Shown: positions 17,901 to 25,012 of the stretch, one piece after another
How the letters are laid out: the number at the start of each line of letters is the position of its first letter
Position numbering within the stretch: position 1 is the stretch's first letter
Source: Alphaproteobacteria bacterium
GTDB lineage: Bacteria; Pseudomonadota; Alphaproteobacteria; DSM-16000; Inquilinaceae
Assembly: GCA_028281925.1 (NCBI GenBank)
Contig: JANQIX010000067.1
Location: forward strand, 1-41,202
Reading direction: 5' to 3'
DNA: 41,202 nucleotides
The notes under the pieces: generated by a model
What the model saw: the letters and a program-made list of their open reading frames with translations, nothing else
Told to the model about the DNA's origin: nothing
Databases searched by the model: none
Program-made: the position numbers and the translations under genes

Positions 17901-18151
17901 CTGGCCGTCATCTCCTTCACGCCCTCGATGCTGCGCAGCTCCTCCTCCATCGGGCGGACCAGCAGCCTCTCGGCATCTTCCGGAGAAATGCCGTCGAGGG
18001 TCATCGACACATAGATGATGGGGATGTTGATGTCGGGATTGCTCTCCTTGGGAATTGTGACATAGGCGTACGCGCCGGCGATCAGGATCAGCACCAGCGT
18101 CGCCAGCACGGTTCGGGAGCGGTCCAGCGCCGCATGGATCAGCGGTGTCAT
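14969..18151 (-). CDS. RND-family efflux pump, inner-membrane transporter
   Basis: A 1060-residue proton-driven RND pump of the AcrB/AcrD/AcrF superfamily. Its layout is standard: an N-terminal membrane helix, a large periplasmic loop, helices 2-6, a second loop and helices 8-12. Signature stretches include IPKESNPDINIPIIYV near the N-terminus and LAVGMLVDGAIVVTEYADRKM (helix 4). Compared with AcrB, the helix-4 pair D407-D408 is D398-G399, and the helix-10 lysine is replaced (GIVVNNNIVLIDTF). The relay therefore uses a reduced set of charged residues, as in some RND subfamilies. The start ATG overlaps the stop of the fusion-protein gene (ATGA). No outer-membrane channel gene is nearby. The substrate is unknown. 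Confidence 0.92.
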   Translation of the reverse strand: MTPLIHAALDRSRTVLATLVLILIAGAYAYVTIPKESNPDINIPIIYVSMTLDGISPEDAERLLVRPMEEELRSIEGVKEMTASAYEGGANVVMEFDAGFDVDRALTDVREAVDLVRPDLPDEVDEPTVHEVNFSLFPVIVATLSGDVQERTLIRLGRQLRDRLETIPSVLEVNIGGNREEVVEVIVDPMLIESYGLNAADVIDMVTRSNRLVAAGNLDTGLGRFSVKVPGLFESVTDILDMPIRADGDAVVRIGDVASVRRTFRDPEGFARVDGQPAVVLEVSKRTGENVIETIEAVRAMVADESSHWPDAVSVTFSQDQSTEIRTMLTDLQNNVISAVLLVMIVIVGALGLRSAGLVGIAIPGSFLASILVISSLGLTINVVVLFSLILAVGMLVDGAIVVTEYADRKMAEGLHRKEAYALAASRMAWPITASTATTLAAFLPLVFWPGVVGEFMKFLPITLLATLSASLAMALIFVPTLGAQFGRSAAAGSARLGALAASDGGDLKQLGGLTGAYVRMLSVLLRRPALVLSGAAVALVTVWWMFGTHGKGIEFFPEVEPEQAIVLVHARGNLSVWERDALVREVEQRVLDFSDEFESIYTRTGGGGDGQDVAEDVIGQLLIELRDWDERRPVDEILADIRTATSDLAGIQVETRKPEGGPPVGRPVQVELSARDPSLLPAAVTSLRAFMESLDGLVDIEDSRPIPGIEWRLSVDRAQAAKFDLDVTAIGNSIKLVTNGLEIDDIRPDDSDDEIDIVIRYPEHWRSLDQLDNIRVVAGDSAIPITSFVDRTPQPAVGTLNRTDGRRVMTVQSDVEPGVLPDHMVQQIRAWLDAGNLDDGIDYIFKGEDEEQKAASDFLGKAFLVALFIMAIILVTQFNSFYSAFLILTAVVMSTVGVFIGLLITEQPFGIVMTGIGVIALAGIVVNNNIVLIDTFDRLKKTEATQLDAILRTGAQRLRPVLLTTVTTILGLMPMVLQMNIDFVTREVAVGAPSTQWWKSLATAIVFGLSFATVLTLVVTPSALMLRANVQAWRQRRRAARAARKAGDSGDAQAVGAAG

Positions 18152-19242
18152 GAAACCGGCCGCTCCCCATTGTCGGCCGTCACCGTGACGGGCTCCACTT
18201 CCTGGCCCGGAACGACGAATTCCTGGCCGACGGTGATCAGGCGCACGCGCTCCGGCAGGCCGCCGATCCAGACCCCGTCCGCGCTGTGGCTCAGGACCTC
18301 CACCGGCAGGAACTGCACCCGATTGTCGTCGTCGATCGCCTTGATCCCGAGAACGCCGTCGTCCGCCAGGGTCAGCACGGCCGGGGTCATGTGGTGGGCC
18401 ATCACCTCGCTCAGCGGCAGGCTGAGCTCGGCCGTCAGCCCTTCGATGATCGCGTAGTCGGGATTGTCGATCTCCACCTCCACGGTGAAGGTGCGTGTGG
18501 CCGACTGGGCCGTGGAGCTGACATAGGTGACCCGGCCTTCGCACGCTTCGCCGCCCAACAGCTGGACCGTACCTTCCGTCCCGAGTGTGACATCGCCAAC
18601 ATGCCGCTCGGAAATCTGGCCCGCGACGCGGATTGGGTCGAGATCGACCAGGGTTGCCACCGTGTCGCCGATATCGACGAAGTCTCCGATCTCCACGGAT
18701 CTCTCATCAACGACGCCGGCGAAAGGGGCTCGAATGGTCAGGTGTTCGATATGGATTTCGGCCAGCGACAGCTCGGCGCGCGCTTGATTGAGCAGGGCCT
18801 CGGCCTCCGCCATCGCCGTGTCGGCGGCGAAGCCGCGCTGATTGAGCTGTGAGGCCGCGTTGAACTCGATCTCGCGCTGCCGCACAAGCGCGCTGGCGAA
18901 ATCGACCCGCGCCTGTCGGTCGTTGGTAGCGATCCGGGCGACCACCTGGCCGGCCTCGACCCGCTCGCCTCGCTCTACCAGAATCTCGGCGATAAGGCCG
19001 CTGAGTTCAGCCTGAAGGACCACCGTCCGGTCGGCAATCGTGCGGCCCTGCACGGTCAGATCACTGACCAGCGGCTCGGCCGTTACCTCCATGACACGCA
19101 CGGACGGCAGCGGTGCCGGTGCCTCCTCGGCGGTCTCTACGACACGATCTGTGCCGTCGCTGCCGTTGGAGAGCTGCCCCGACAAGATCCAGGCCGTGGC
19201 CGCCACGGCAATGGTCCCTGCGATCATCCATGACCGTCGCAT
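18148..19242 (-). CDS. RND efflux periplasmic adaptor (membrane fusion protein)
   Basis: A 364-residue HlyD/AcrA-type adaptor linking the RND pump to an outer-membrane channel. Residues about 5-22 form a membrane anchor or signal (WMIAGTIAVAATAWILSG). A biotinyl-lipoyl-like half (VQGRTIADRTVVLQAELSGLIAEILVERGERVEAGQVVARI) precedes a helical hairpin (QREIEFNAASQLNQRGFAADTAMAEAEALLNQARAELSLAEIHIE...). The second lipoyl half and beta-barrel follow (IRAPFAGVVDERSVEIGDFVDIGDTVATLVDL, then IRVAGQISERHVGDV). It lies between the PadR regulator and the pump gene and is coupled to the pump by a four-base overlap. Confidence 0.92.
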   Translation of the reverse strand: MRRSWMIAGTIAVAATAWILSGQLSNGSDGTDRVVETAEEAPAPLPSVRVMEVTAEPLVSDLTVQGRTIADRTVVLQAELSGLIAEILVERGERVEAGQVVARIATNDRQARVDFASALVRQREIEFNAASQLNQRGFAADTAMAEAEALLNQARAELSLAEIHIEHLTIRAPFAGVVDERSVEIGDFVDIGDTVATLVDLDPIRVAGQISERHVGDVTLGTEGTVQLLGGEACEGRVTYVSSTAQSATRTFTVEVEIDNPDYAIIEGLTAELSLPLSEVMAHHMTPAVLTLADDGVLGIKAIDDDNRVQFLPVEVLSHSADGVWIGGLPERVRLITVGQEFVVPGQEVEPVTVTADNGERPVS

Positions 19243-19292
19243 CGACGAGTTTCCTCATGCGTTCGCCGCGGGCTCCCTTGCGCGTGCCCCGG

Positions 19293-19829
19293 CTATTCAG
19301 CCACCTGGCGCCGGATCAAGGCGCCAAGCAGTTCGTGCTGGTGGTTCTCCAGGAAGCCCAGAGAGGCTTCATGGAGTGCGATGTTGTACTTGTGGACGAA
19401 GACCTCACCCGGCCTGTCGCAACGTTCCGCCTGCTCCTTCAGGGCCGCGATTGTGCGTCGGTGTGACGCCACGCGCTGCGCCAGCAGGCCGTCCAGGGCG
19501 TTGACCGGGACGAGATCGGCAAAGCAGAGGGTAAACAGGAAATCGGATCGGATCCGATCGTCGCCTGGTTGCTCGTTGACGGCCTCAAACAGCGCCTGAC
19601 GGCCAGCTGCCGTGATCCGGTAGACCTTCTTGTCCGGTCGCGAGTCCTGCTCATGCTCCACACAGGTGGCGAGGCCATCATCCGTCAGCTTCTTCAGCGC
19701 CGGGTAGATCGATCCGAAACCGGCCTGCTGAAACTGAGCGAAGGGCCCGCTCTCGAACTCCTTGCGGATCTGATAGCCGGAGCAGTCGCCGCGGCTGAGG
19801 ACGCCGAGACAGAGGGTTTTCACGTCCAT
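19293..19829 (-). CDS. PadR-family transcriptional regulator of the efflux operon
   Basis: A 178-residue winged-helix regulator. The N-terminal PadR domain is clear: MDVKTLCLGVLSRGDCSGYQIRKEFE, then GFGSIYPALKKLTDDGLA and KVYRITAAGRQALFEAV. A C-terminal helical dimerisation region follows (Vir_C-like, about 90-175). ATG 19829 fits the family start; ATG 19856, with GGAA just upstream, would add nine residues. It is first in a minus-strand unit padR-MFP-RND, with 50 bases to the adaptor gene. PadR proteins usually repress adjacent efflux genes and are released by phenolic or drug-like ligands. A large palindrome at 19894-19921 upstream is the obvious candidate operator, implying autoregulation. 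Confidence 0.9.
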   Translation of the reverse strand: MDVKTLCLGVLSRGDCSGYQIRKEFESGPFAQFQQAGFGSIYPALKKLTDDGLATCVEHEQDSRPDKKVYRITAAGRQALFEAVNEQPGDDRIRSDFLFTLCFADLVPVNALDGLLAQRVASHRRTIAALKEQAERCDRPGEVFVHKYNIALHEASLGFLENHQHELLGALIRRQVAE

Positions 19830-19893
19830 GAGCGCGGCCTCTTGCCAATTAGTCATTCTATTTCCAGTAGTTAGTTTGGGCCGGCCGACGGAA

Positions 19894-19921
19894 ATGTCAA
19901 CGCGATATATCGCATTGACAT
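19894..19921. promoter_or_regulatory. 28-bp near-perfect palindrome, candidate PadR operator overlapping a -35 box
   Basis: The arms are ATGTCAA and TTGACAT around the perfect core GCGATATATCGC, with a single mismatched pair (C19901/A19914). The outer ATGT...ACAT ends match the spaced ATGT/ACAT halves described for PadR-family operators. Each arm carries TTGACA, reading outward on one strand. On the minus strand TTGACA is a perfect -35, 38-65 bases upstream of the candidate padR starts, though the -10 (around AAACTA, 17 bases on) is weak. Binding here would block the padR-efflux promoter. Confidence 0.6.
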
Positions 19922-20107
19922 ATTCCGAATTGTTGCATCTGGGGTGCTGCTGAAACATGGGAACCGTCTTCGGCACCAACCGCGCTCCAGAGTCATTCTA
20001 GGGCGGGCGTGACCGGCCGCTGTGAAGACGTTAACAATCGAAGACGGAACGCGAGTTTTGCTCACATATAGGCGGGCCAGGATCCCGCTTGGTTCAGGAA
20101 ATGCCCT

Positions 20108-20743
20108 ATGCATGAAGCTATCGAGCCGGCGTTGTGGACCAGCCTGGTGACGGTTGCCGGTGTGTGGCTGGTGACCGTCCTCAGCCCTGGGCCGAACTTC
20201 CTGGCGACGGTCCACATGACGCTGACGCGTTCGAGACGGGACGGATTGCGAGTCGTCGCCGGCATTGCCGTTGGCACCACGATCTGGGCCACGGCAACTC
20301 TCGCGGGTCTGGGGTTGTTGTTCCAGACGACCGCATGGCTCTACCAGCTGGTGAAGCTTGCAGGCGCGGCCTATCTGATTGTGCTGGGCCTGAGACTGAT
20401 CCTCACGGCACGGCGAACCGGGCAGGCAGGCGGTGCGGCGCAAGGCAATGCCACCGGTGACGCCTTTCGCCGCGGACTGTTGACCGATCTGAGCAATCCG
20501 AAGGCCGCAGCGTTCTTCACGAGCCTGTTCGCTGTCTCGATCCCGCCGACCGCGCCTCTCTGGTACGACGCGCTCGTTGTAGCGGTCGTGGTAGCCATAG
20601 CGGGCGGCTGGTATGCAGCCGTCGCCCTGGCGATCGGGCTGGGTAGGGTGTCGGTCCTGTATCGGAAGGCGGAACGTGGCCTGGCCTATCTGACCGGCGC
20701 GGTGTTCATGGGCCTGGGCGTCCGTCTGGCGGCGGACCGGTAG
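20108..20743 (+). CDS. LysE/RhtB-family amino-acid exporter
   Basis: A 211-residue inner-membrane protein with about six hydrophobic segments. The diagnostic SPGPN motif lies at 26-30 in the first helix region (WLVTVLSPGPNFLATV), followed by GIAVGTTIWATATLAGLG, YQLVKLAGAAYLIVLGLRLIL and the NPKAAAFF motif (LLTDLSNPKAAAFFTSLF). The family exports amino acids and their derivatives such as homoserine or threonine; the substrate is not predictable. It is a single plus-strand gene, divergent from padR across 278 bases that hold the large palindrome, and convergent with the mod operon. Confidence 0.88.
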   Translation: MHEAIEPALWTSLVTVAGVWLVTVLSPGPNFLATVHMTLTRSRRDGLRVVAGIAVGTTIWATATLAGLGLLFQTTAWLYQLVKLAGAAYLIVLGLRLILTARRTGQAGGAAQGNATGDAFRRGLLTDLSNPKAAAFFTSLFAVSIPPTAPLWYDALVVAVVVAIAGGWYAAVALAIGLGRVSVLYRKAERGLAYLTGAVFMGLGVRLAADR

Positions 20744-20775
20744 CGCGCCGCTCCGCCGTGCCCCGTTCGTTCCAG

Positions 20776-20824
20776 ATGAAACAAACAAAATCGGCCGGAT
20801 GTTCGTTTGACGATCATCCGGCCG
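20776..20824 (-). terminator. Terminator of the minus-strand metC-modABC transcript
   Basis: CGGCCGGATG (20792-20801) pairs perfectly with 20815-20824. Read on the minus strand, the hairpin is followed by a T-rich run (ATTTTGTTTGTTT), as in a rho-independent terminator. It lies about 90 bases past the modC stop. On the plus strand the following bases are purine-rich, so termination of the lysE transcript here is less certain. Confidence 0.65.
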
Positions 20825-20915
20825 GAAGAGTGAAGACAGGGAGGGTTTGGAGACAGGTATTTTTGTACTGCAGCGCCGAACGGACAACCTTGATCTGAAT
20901 CAAACACGCTTCGAT

Positions 20916-22082
20916 TCAGGGTTCTTCCCGCAGATCGTCGATTGCTGCAGTGCCAAATGCCAAGGCGCTACCGTGCCGCCCGGCCGAAGGATCGCGATCC
21001 AGGGCCACGGCCTTGATCAGCGCATGGACGGCAAGGCCGGGACGCAAACCAAGCTGTTCGGCCGACAAGGATGTCACCCTTGCGCGCAGGGGCGGAGCCT
21101 CCGGCGCATCGAGCGGTTCGATCAGCACATTGACCTGGGACGACTGGTCCGCTGCGACCTCGCGAACCCGGCCGCTCAGGATGTTCAGCACGCTGGTGTC
21201 GCGCGGTACCGCCAGCGCGAGTGCGACATCGCGCGCCCGAATCTTCAACCGGACGCGGGTGCCGTTCGCCAGTGGCCTGCCCGGCAGGCGCAGAGTGCCC
21301 CCCGGCACTTTCAGATGCAGCAGGCCATGCGCGTCATCGTAACCGTCGATGCGCCCTTCCAGCAGTGTCCCGGCCTCAAAGGCGCCCAGCACTGGGTCGA
21401 GATCGACCCGGTTCATGAGATCGACCGCAGCGCCGGACGCGACCACATGTCCGTCGGCGAGCAGTACAAGGCTGTCGGCCAGCCGTACGATCTCCCCCAT
21501 GGCGTGGCTGACATAGACGATGGGCACATGCTCCTCAGCGCGCAGCCGTTCCACATAAGGCAGGATCTCCGCCTTGCGCTCGGCGTCGAGTGACGCCAGC
21601 GGCTCGTCCATCAGCAAGAGACGCGGCGCCGACAACAGCGCACGGCCGATCGCCACACGCTGCCTTTCGCCGCCGGAAAGCTGGCGCGGCCGGCGCTGAA
21701 GCAGCGACTCGATGCCCAAGAGGCCAACCACATGGTCGAACCGTGTGCGCCGATCGGCGGGCGGCAGTCGGCCGGCCCCGTACAGCAGGTTGCTCCGTGC
21801 CGTGAGATGGGGAAACAGCCGCGCATCCTGAAAGACATAGCCGACCCGCCGCCTTTCGGGCGGCACATGGATGCCGGTCTCGGAGTCGAACAAGGTGACA
21901 CCGTCCAACGCGATCCGCCCGCTCTTCGGGCGCAGCAGCCCCGCCAGCGCATTGATCAGCGTCGTCTTGCCGCTGCCGGACCGGCCGAACACCGCGGTTA
22001 TCCCCGCCGCCGGGGTGGTGAACCGGGCATCGAAGGCGAAGGTGCCGACGTTGGCACGAATGTCGACGGCGAGCAGCGTCAC
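20916..22082 (-). CDS. modC: Molybdate ABC transporter ATP-binding protein ModC
   Basis: A 388-residue ATPase that powers molybdate import. Walker A is GRSGSGKT (33-40), the ABC signature LSGGERQRV (135-143), Walker B LLLMDEP (155-161), followed by the H-loop region VYVSHAMGE. The C-terminal third carries a molybdate-binding TOBE/Mop domain (LRLPGRPLANGTRVRLKIRARDVALAL, LSAEQLGLRPGLAVHALIKAVAL), which separates ModC from other ABC ATPases. Its ATG overlaps the modB stop by ATGA. Length is slightly above the E. coli protein. Confidence 0.94.
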   Translation of the reverse strand: MTLLAVDIRANVGTFAFDARFTTPAAGITAVFGRSGSGKTTLINALAGLLRPKSGRIALDGVTLFDSETGIHVPPERRRVGYVFQDARLFPHLTARSNLLYGAGRLPPADRRTRFDHVVGLLGIESLLQRRPRQLSGGERQRVAIGRALLSAPRLLLMDEPLASLDAERKAEILPYVERLRAEEHVPIVYVSHAMGEIVRLADSLVLLADGHVVASGAAVDLMNRVDLDPVLGAFEAGTLLEGRIDGYDDAHGLLHLKVPGGTLRLPGRPLANGTRVRLKIRARDVALALAVPRDTSVLNILSGRVREVAADQSSQVNVLIEPLDAPEAPPLRARVTSLSAEQLGLRPGLAVHALIKAVALDRDPSAGRHGSALAFGTAAIDDLREEP

Positions 22083-22771
22083 GACCCGATCCGCCTGCGT
22101 ACCCGCCGCGCCAGCAGTTCCGACGTTATCAGTGCGGCGATGGCCAGTACGACGGACAGGACGGCGAAGCGCAGGGCCAGCGCTTGGCCGTCGGGGGTCT
22201 GCACGGCGCTGTAGAGCGCCAGCGGCAGAGTGCGCGTCTCACCGGGAATGTTGGACACGAAGGTGATCGTGGCGCCGAACTCCCCCAGACTGCGGGCGAA
22301 CCCAAGCACGGCTCCGGCCAGAATGCCCGGCAGGACCAGCGGCAGGGTGATGGTGGCCAGCACCCTGAGACGGCTTGCCCCAAGGGTGCGGGCGGCGGCC
22401 TCCAGGCCCGTATCGATGGCGTCCAGCGACAGCCTGATGGAGCGGACGATCAGGGGAAATCCCATCACGGCGGATGCCACGGCCGCCCCCTGCCAGGTGA
22501 AGGCCAGCGTGACGCCGAACGCGTCATACAACCACGCGCCGATGATGCCATTGCGCCCGAATAGGGCCAGCAGCCCATAGCCGATCGCCACCGGTGGCAG
22601 CACCAGCGGCATGTGGACGATGCCGTCCACGATTACGCGGCCGGGGAACTGCGTGCGCGCGAGCAACCAGGCAACCGCCATGGCCGGTGGCAGGCCGATG
22701 GCAACGCTCCACGTCGCGACGCGCAGGCTCAAGACCAGCGCTTCACTCTCCGCAGGCGACAGCGACCACAT
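22079..22771 (-). CDS. modB: Molybdate ABC transporter permease ModB
   Basis: A 230-residue inner-membrane permease with five or so helices. The EAA-type loop is EAAARTLGASRLRVLATITLPLVLPGILAG, and the flanks match ModB (LPPVAIGYGLLALFGRNGIIG, GEFGATITFVSNIPGETRTLPLALYSAVQ). ATG 22771 (MWSLSPAESEALVLSLRVA) gives the family length. It lies inside the 3' end of modA, overlapping it by 29 bases. The frame stays open further upstream, but only as antisense-like arginine-rich sequence across modA. Confidence 0.94.
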   Translation of the reverse strand: MWSLSPAESEALVLSLRVATWSVAIGLPPAMAVAWLLARTQFPGRVIVDGIVHMPLVLPPVAIGYGLLALFGRNGIIGAWLYDAFGVTLAFTWQGAAVASAVMGFPLIVRSIRLSLDAIDTGLEAAARTLGASRLRVLATITLPLVLPGILAGAVLGFARSLGEFGATITFVSNIPGETRTLPLALYSAVQTPDGQALALRFAVLSVVLAIAALITSELLARRVRRRIGS

Positions 22772-23549
22772 CGCGGCCAAGAACGCTGAAACCGGCCCGA
22801 TCGAAAATGCAGGATGCCGTGGGGCCTTGGACGAAATCGAAAAAGGCGACGGCCACCGGGTCTTCGGGACCCGCCAAGAGAGCGGCCGGATAGACGATCG
22901 GCGAATGCGCATCCTCCGGCAACGCGGCAACCATCTCAACGCCATCGCTGGCCGCAGCATCGGTAGCGTACACGATACCGAACGGCGCCTCGCCGCGTTC
23001 CACCAGGAACAAGGCCCGGCGCACATCCGCCATCGGCGCCAAGCGGCTCTCGACGGCCGACCAGAGGCCCAGCTGCTCCAACGCCTGGCGGGTGTAGAGG
23101 CCGGCCGGGACATGGGCCGGGTCGCCAATGGCCAGGCGACCATCGCCAAGATGGTTGGGCAATGCGGACAGGTCTCCTAGAACCGCTGAGGCGTTGCCGT
23201 CAGCCGGGGCGACCAGGACCAGCCGATTGCCCAAGAGATCGATCCGCGTCTCGGGGCGGATCAGGCCCGCCTGTTCCACATGGTCCATCCATCGCACATT
23301 GGCCGACAGGAAGATCCGCGCCGGCGCACCCGACACGATCTGCTGGGCCAGTGCAGAGCTTGCCGCGAAGGATGGGACCACCCGTCTGCCCGTTTCAGCT
23401 TCGAACACCTCGATCGCCTGCTGCAACACGCCCGTCAGACTGGCGGCGGCGAAGACCAGTGTCGGCCCCTCACGCGCGGAGACCGCCTGTGGGCCGATCG
23501 TCAGCAGCACGCCGACGATCGCTATGGCAATGCAGCGCAAGCGCAGCAT
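22743..23549 (-). CDS. modA: Molybdate ABC transporter substrate-binding protein ModA
   Basis: A 268-residue periplasmic molybdate/tungstate-binding protein. Residues 1-25 are a Sec signal peptide ending VSA. The mature protein starts with the family pattern LVFAAASLTGVLQQAIEVFEAETG, then FAASSALAQQIVSGAPARIFLSANVRWMD, RLAIGDPAHVPAGLYTRQALEQLGLW and FGIVYATDAAAS, which line the oxyanion pocket. It begins only two bases after the cystathionine beta-lyase stop and overlaps modB, so modABC seems to be read from the metC promoter unless a promoter lies inside that gene. Confidence 0.94.
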   Translation of the reverse strand: MLRLRCIAIAIVGVLLTIGPQAVSAREGPTLVFAAASLTGVLQQAIEVFEAETGRRVVPSFAASSALAQQIVSGAPARIFLSANVRWMDHVEQAGLIRPETRIDLLGNRLVLVAPADGNASAVLGDLSALPNHLGDGRLAIGDPAHVPAGLYTRQALEQLGLWSAVESRLAPMADVRRALFLVERGEAPFGIVYATDAAASDGVEMVAALPEDAHSPIVYPAALLAGPEDPVAVAFFDFVQGPTASCIFDRAGFSVLGRDVVAVACGE

Positions 23550-23551
23550 GA

Positions 23552-24739
23552 TCAGGCGGCCGCACGTCCGTTCAGCCGATCAAACCCCGCCGCCAAGTCG
23601 GCGATCAGATCGGCCGGATCCTCAAGCCCGATATGCAGCCGCACCAACGGGCCGGCGCCGGTCCAAGGCGTGGCGCTGCGATAGCGCGCGGGATTGGCCG
23701 GCATGAGCAGACTCTCATATCCACCCCAGCTGGCGCCGATTGGGAATAGCGCGAGCCCGTCAACCATAGCCGACAACGCCTCTCGCTCTGCGGGCCGCAG
23801 GAGAACGGAAAACAGGCCGCTTGCGCCCGAGAAATCGCGCTGCCAGATCGCATGGCCCGGATGGTCCGGCAGGGCGGGGAACAGCACGCGGTCCACCTCC
23901 GGTCGGGCCTGCAACCATTGTGCCACCGTCATCGCGTTCTTCTGGTGCTGTGCCAGCCGCACCGCCAGCGTCCTGAGACCACGCGCGCCAAGATAGAGGT
24001 CGTCGGGGCCGGCGCAGTTGCCGAGATAGGTGGCCGTCGTCTTCAGACGCAGGAACGTCTCACGGTCGCGGGCGACGACCACGCCCAGATTGACGTCGGA
24101 ATGGCCGCAGACATATTTCGTGGCGGCTTGGATCGACAGATCCACGCCGTGCTCGATTGGCCGGAAGAAGAGCGGTGTCGCCCAGGTATTGTCGATCATG
24201 GTGACGATGCCGCGCTCCCGCGCCAGGCGGGCGATCGCCGGCACGTCCTGCATCTCGAAGGTGAGTGAGCCCGGGGCTTCCAGATAGATGACCTTGGTTT
24301 CGGGCCGGATCAGGTCCGCGATGCTCTCGCCGATCGTCGGGTCGTAATAGGTTGTCTCCACGCCGAAAGGCTTCAGCATGGCGTCGCAGAAGCGCCGGGT
24401 GGGCCCATAGACCGTATCGACCATCAACAGATGGTCGCCCGCCTTCAGGAACGCCGAAAGCGCCGTGGTGACCGCAGCCAAGCCGGAACTCATGCTGACG
24501 GCGCGAAACCCGCCCTCGGCCTCCGCCATCGCAGTTTCGAAGGCATCGCTGGTGGGCGTGCCCGTGCGGCCGTAGGTGTAGCTCTCGAACCGCTGCGTTT
24601 CCCGCTGCTCCCAATCCGCCAGAGTCCGCGAAGCAATGGTCGACGCATGGTAGACGGGCGGATTGAGGATGCCGTGGTTGGACCACGGATCGCGGCCGGC
24701 ATGGGTGAGGGTTGTGTGGGGGCGTTGGCGGGTGGCCAT
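23552..24739 (-). CDS. metC: Cystathionine beta-lyase (PLP Cys/Met metabolism family)
   Basis: A 395-residue PLP enzyme that splits cystathionine to homocysteine, pyruvate and ammonia in methionine synthesis. The family features are VYHASTIASRTL, the substrate/PLP motif YGRTGTPT (56-63), SSGLAAVTTALSAFL, YLEAPGSLTFEMQD, VTMIDNTWATPLFFRP and the Schiff-base lysine K208 in QAATKYVCGHSDVNLG. The YLEAPGS stretch and ASWGGYESL near the end favour beta-lyase over the gamma-enzymes. ATG 24739 has AGGGA five bases upstream; earlier in-frame starts add a non-family leader. Gene order metC-modABC is tight (two-base gap). Some enzymes of this branch have wider C-S lyase activity. Confidence 0.9.
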   Translation of the reverse strand: MATRQRPHTTLTHAGRDPWSNHGILNPPVYHASTIASRTLADWEQRETQRFESYTYGRTGTPTSDAFETAMAEAEGGFRAVSMSSGLAAVTTALSAFLKAGDHLLMVDTVYGPTRRFCDAMLKPFGVETTYYDPTIGESIADLIRPETKVIYLEAPGSLTFEMQDVPAIARLARERGIVTMIDNTWATPLFFRPIEHGVDLSIQAATKYVCGHSDVNLGVVVARDRETFLRLKTTATYLGNCAGPDDLYLGARGLRTLAVRLAQHQKNAMTVAQWLQARPEVDRVLFPALPDHPGHAIWQRDFSGASGLFSVLLRPAEREALSAMVDGLALFPIGASWGGYESLLMPANPARYRSATPWTGAGPLVRLHIGLEDPADLIADLAAGFDRLNGRAAA

Positions 24740-24928
24740 GGGTTCCCTGTTCATCGCTGCGGACGGGGACGGCAAGTATGGCTGGCGTCCGCCGGGAAGC
24801 CCAGATGGCATGTCGCAGCGGCGGCCGCAAGCAGGCAGCGCCTGAATTGTAGTCAACCTGCCCGTTGCGTGTGCTGCAGGTGCGAATACGCGTAACCGAA
24901 CTGCCTAAGCTTTGGCGTCTATCATTTG

Positions 24929-24944
24929 TGGCGCAAACCTTGCT
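24929..24944 (+). promoter_or_regulatory. Candidate sigma-54 (RpoN) promoter of aapJQMP
   Basis: TGGCGCAAACCTTGCT matches the -24/-12 consensus TGGCACG-N4-TTGCW with two mismatches. It has the required GG and GC dinucleotides exactly ten bases apart. Transcription would start near 24955, leaving a leader of about 58 bases before aapJ. No clear paired NtrC sites were seen upstream. Nitrogen regulation of aap operons is known in Rhizobium, which makes the match plausible. Confidence 0.55.
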
Positions 24945-25012
24945 AGATTTCTTCAGGGGCGCAGGACTGACGCCCTGGAGGCCTTCACCGTCAACCAGGT
25001 GGGAACAAGAGA

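Noticed and set aside
15680..18457. A 925-codon open frame on the plus strand opposite the RND pump and adaptor genes
   Set aside because: Its product is rich in H, R, Q and D with no domain, which is the usual antisense shadow of a high-GC gene; the minus-strand RND and adaptor proteins are unmistakable.
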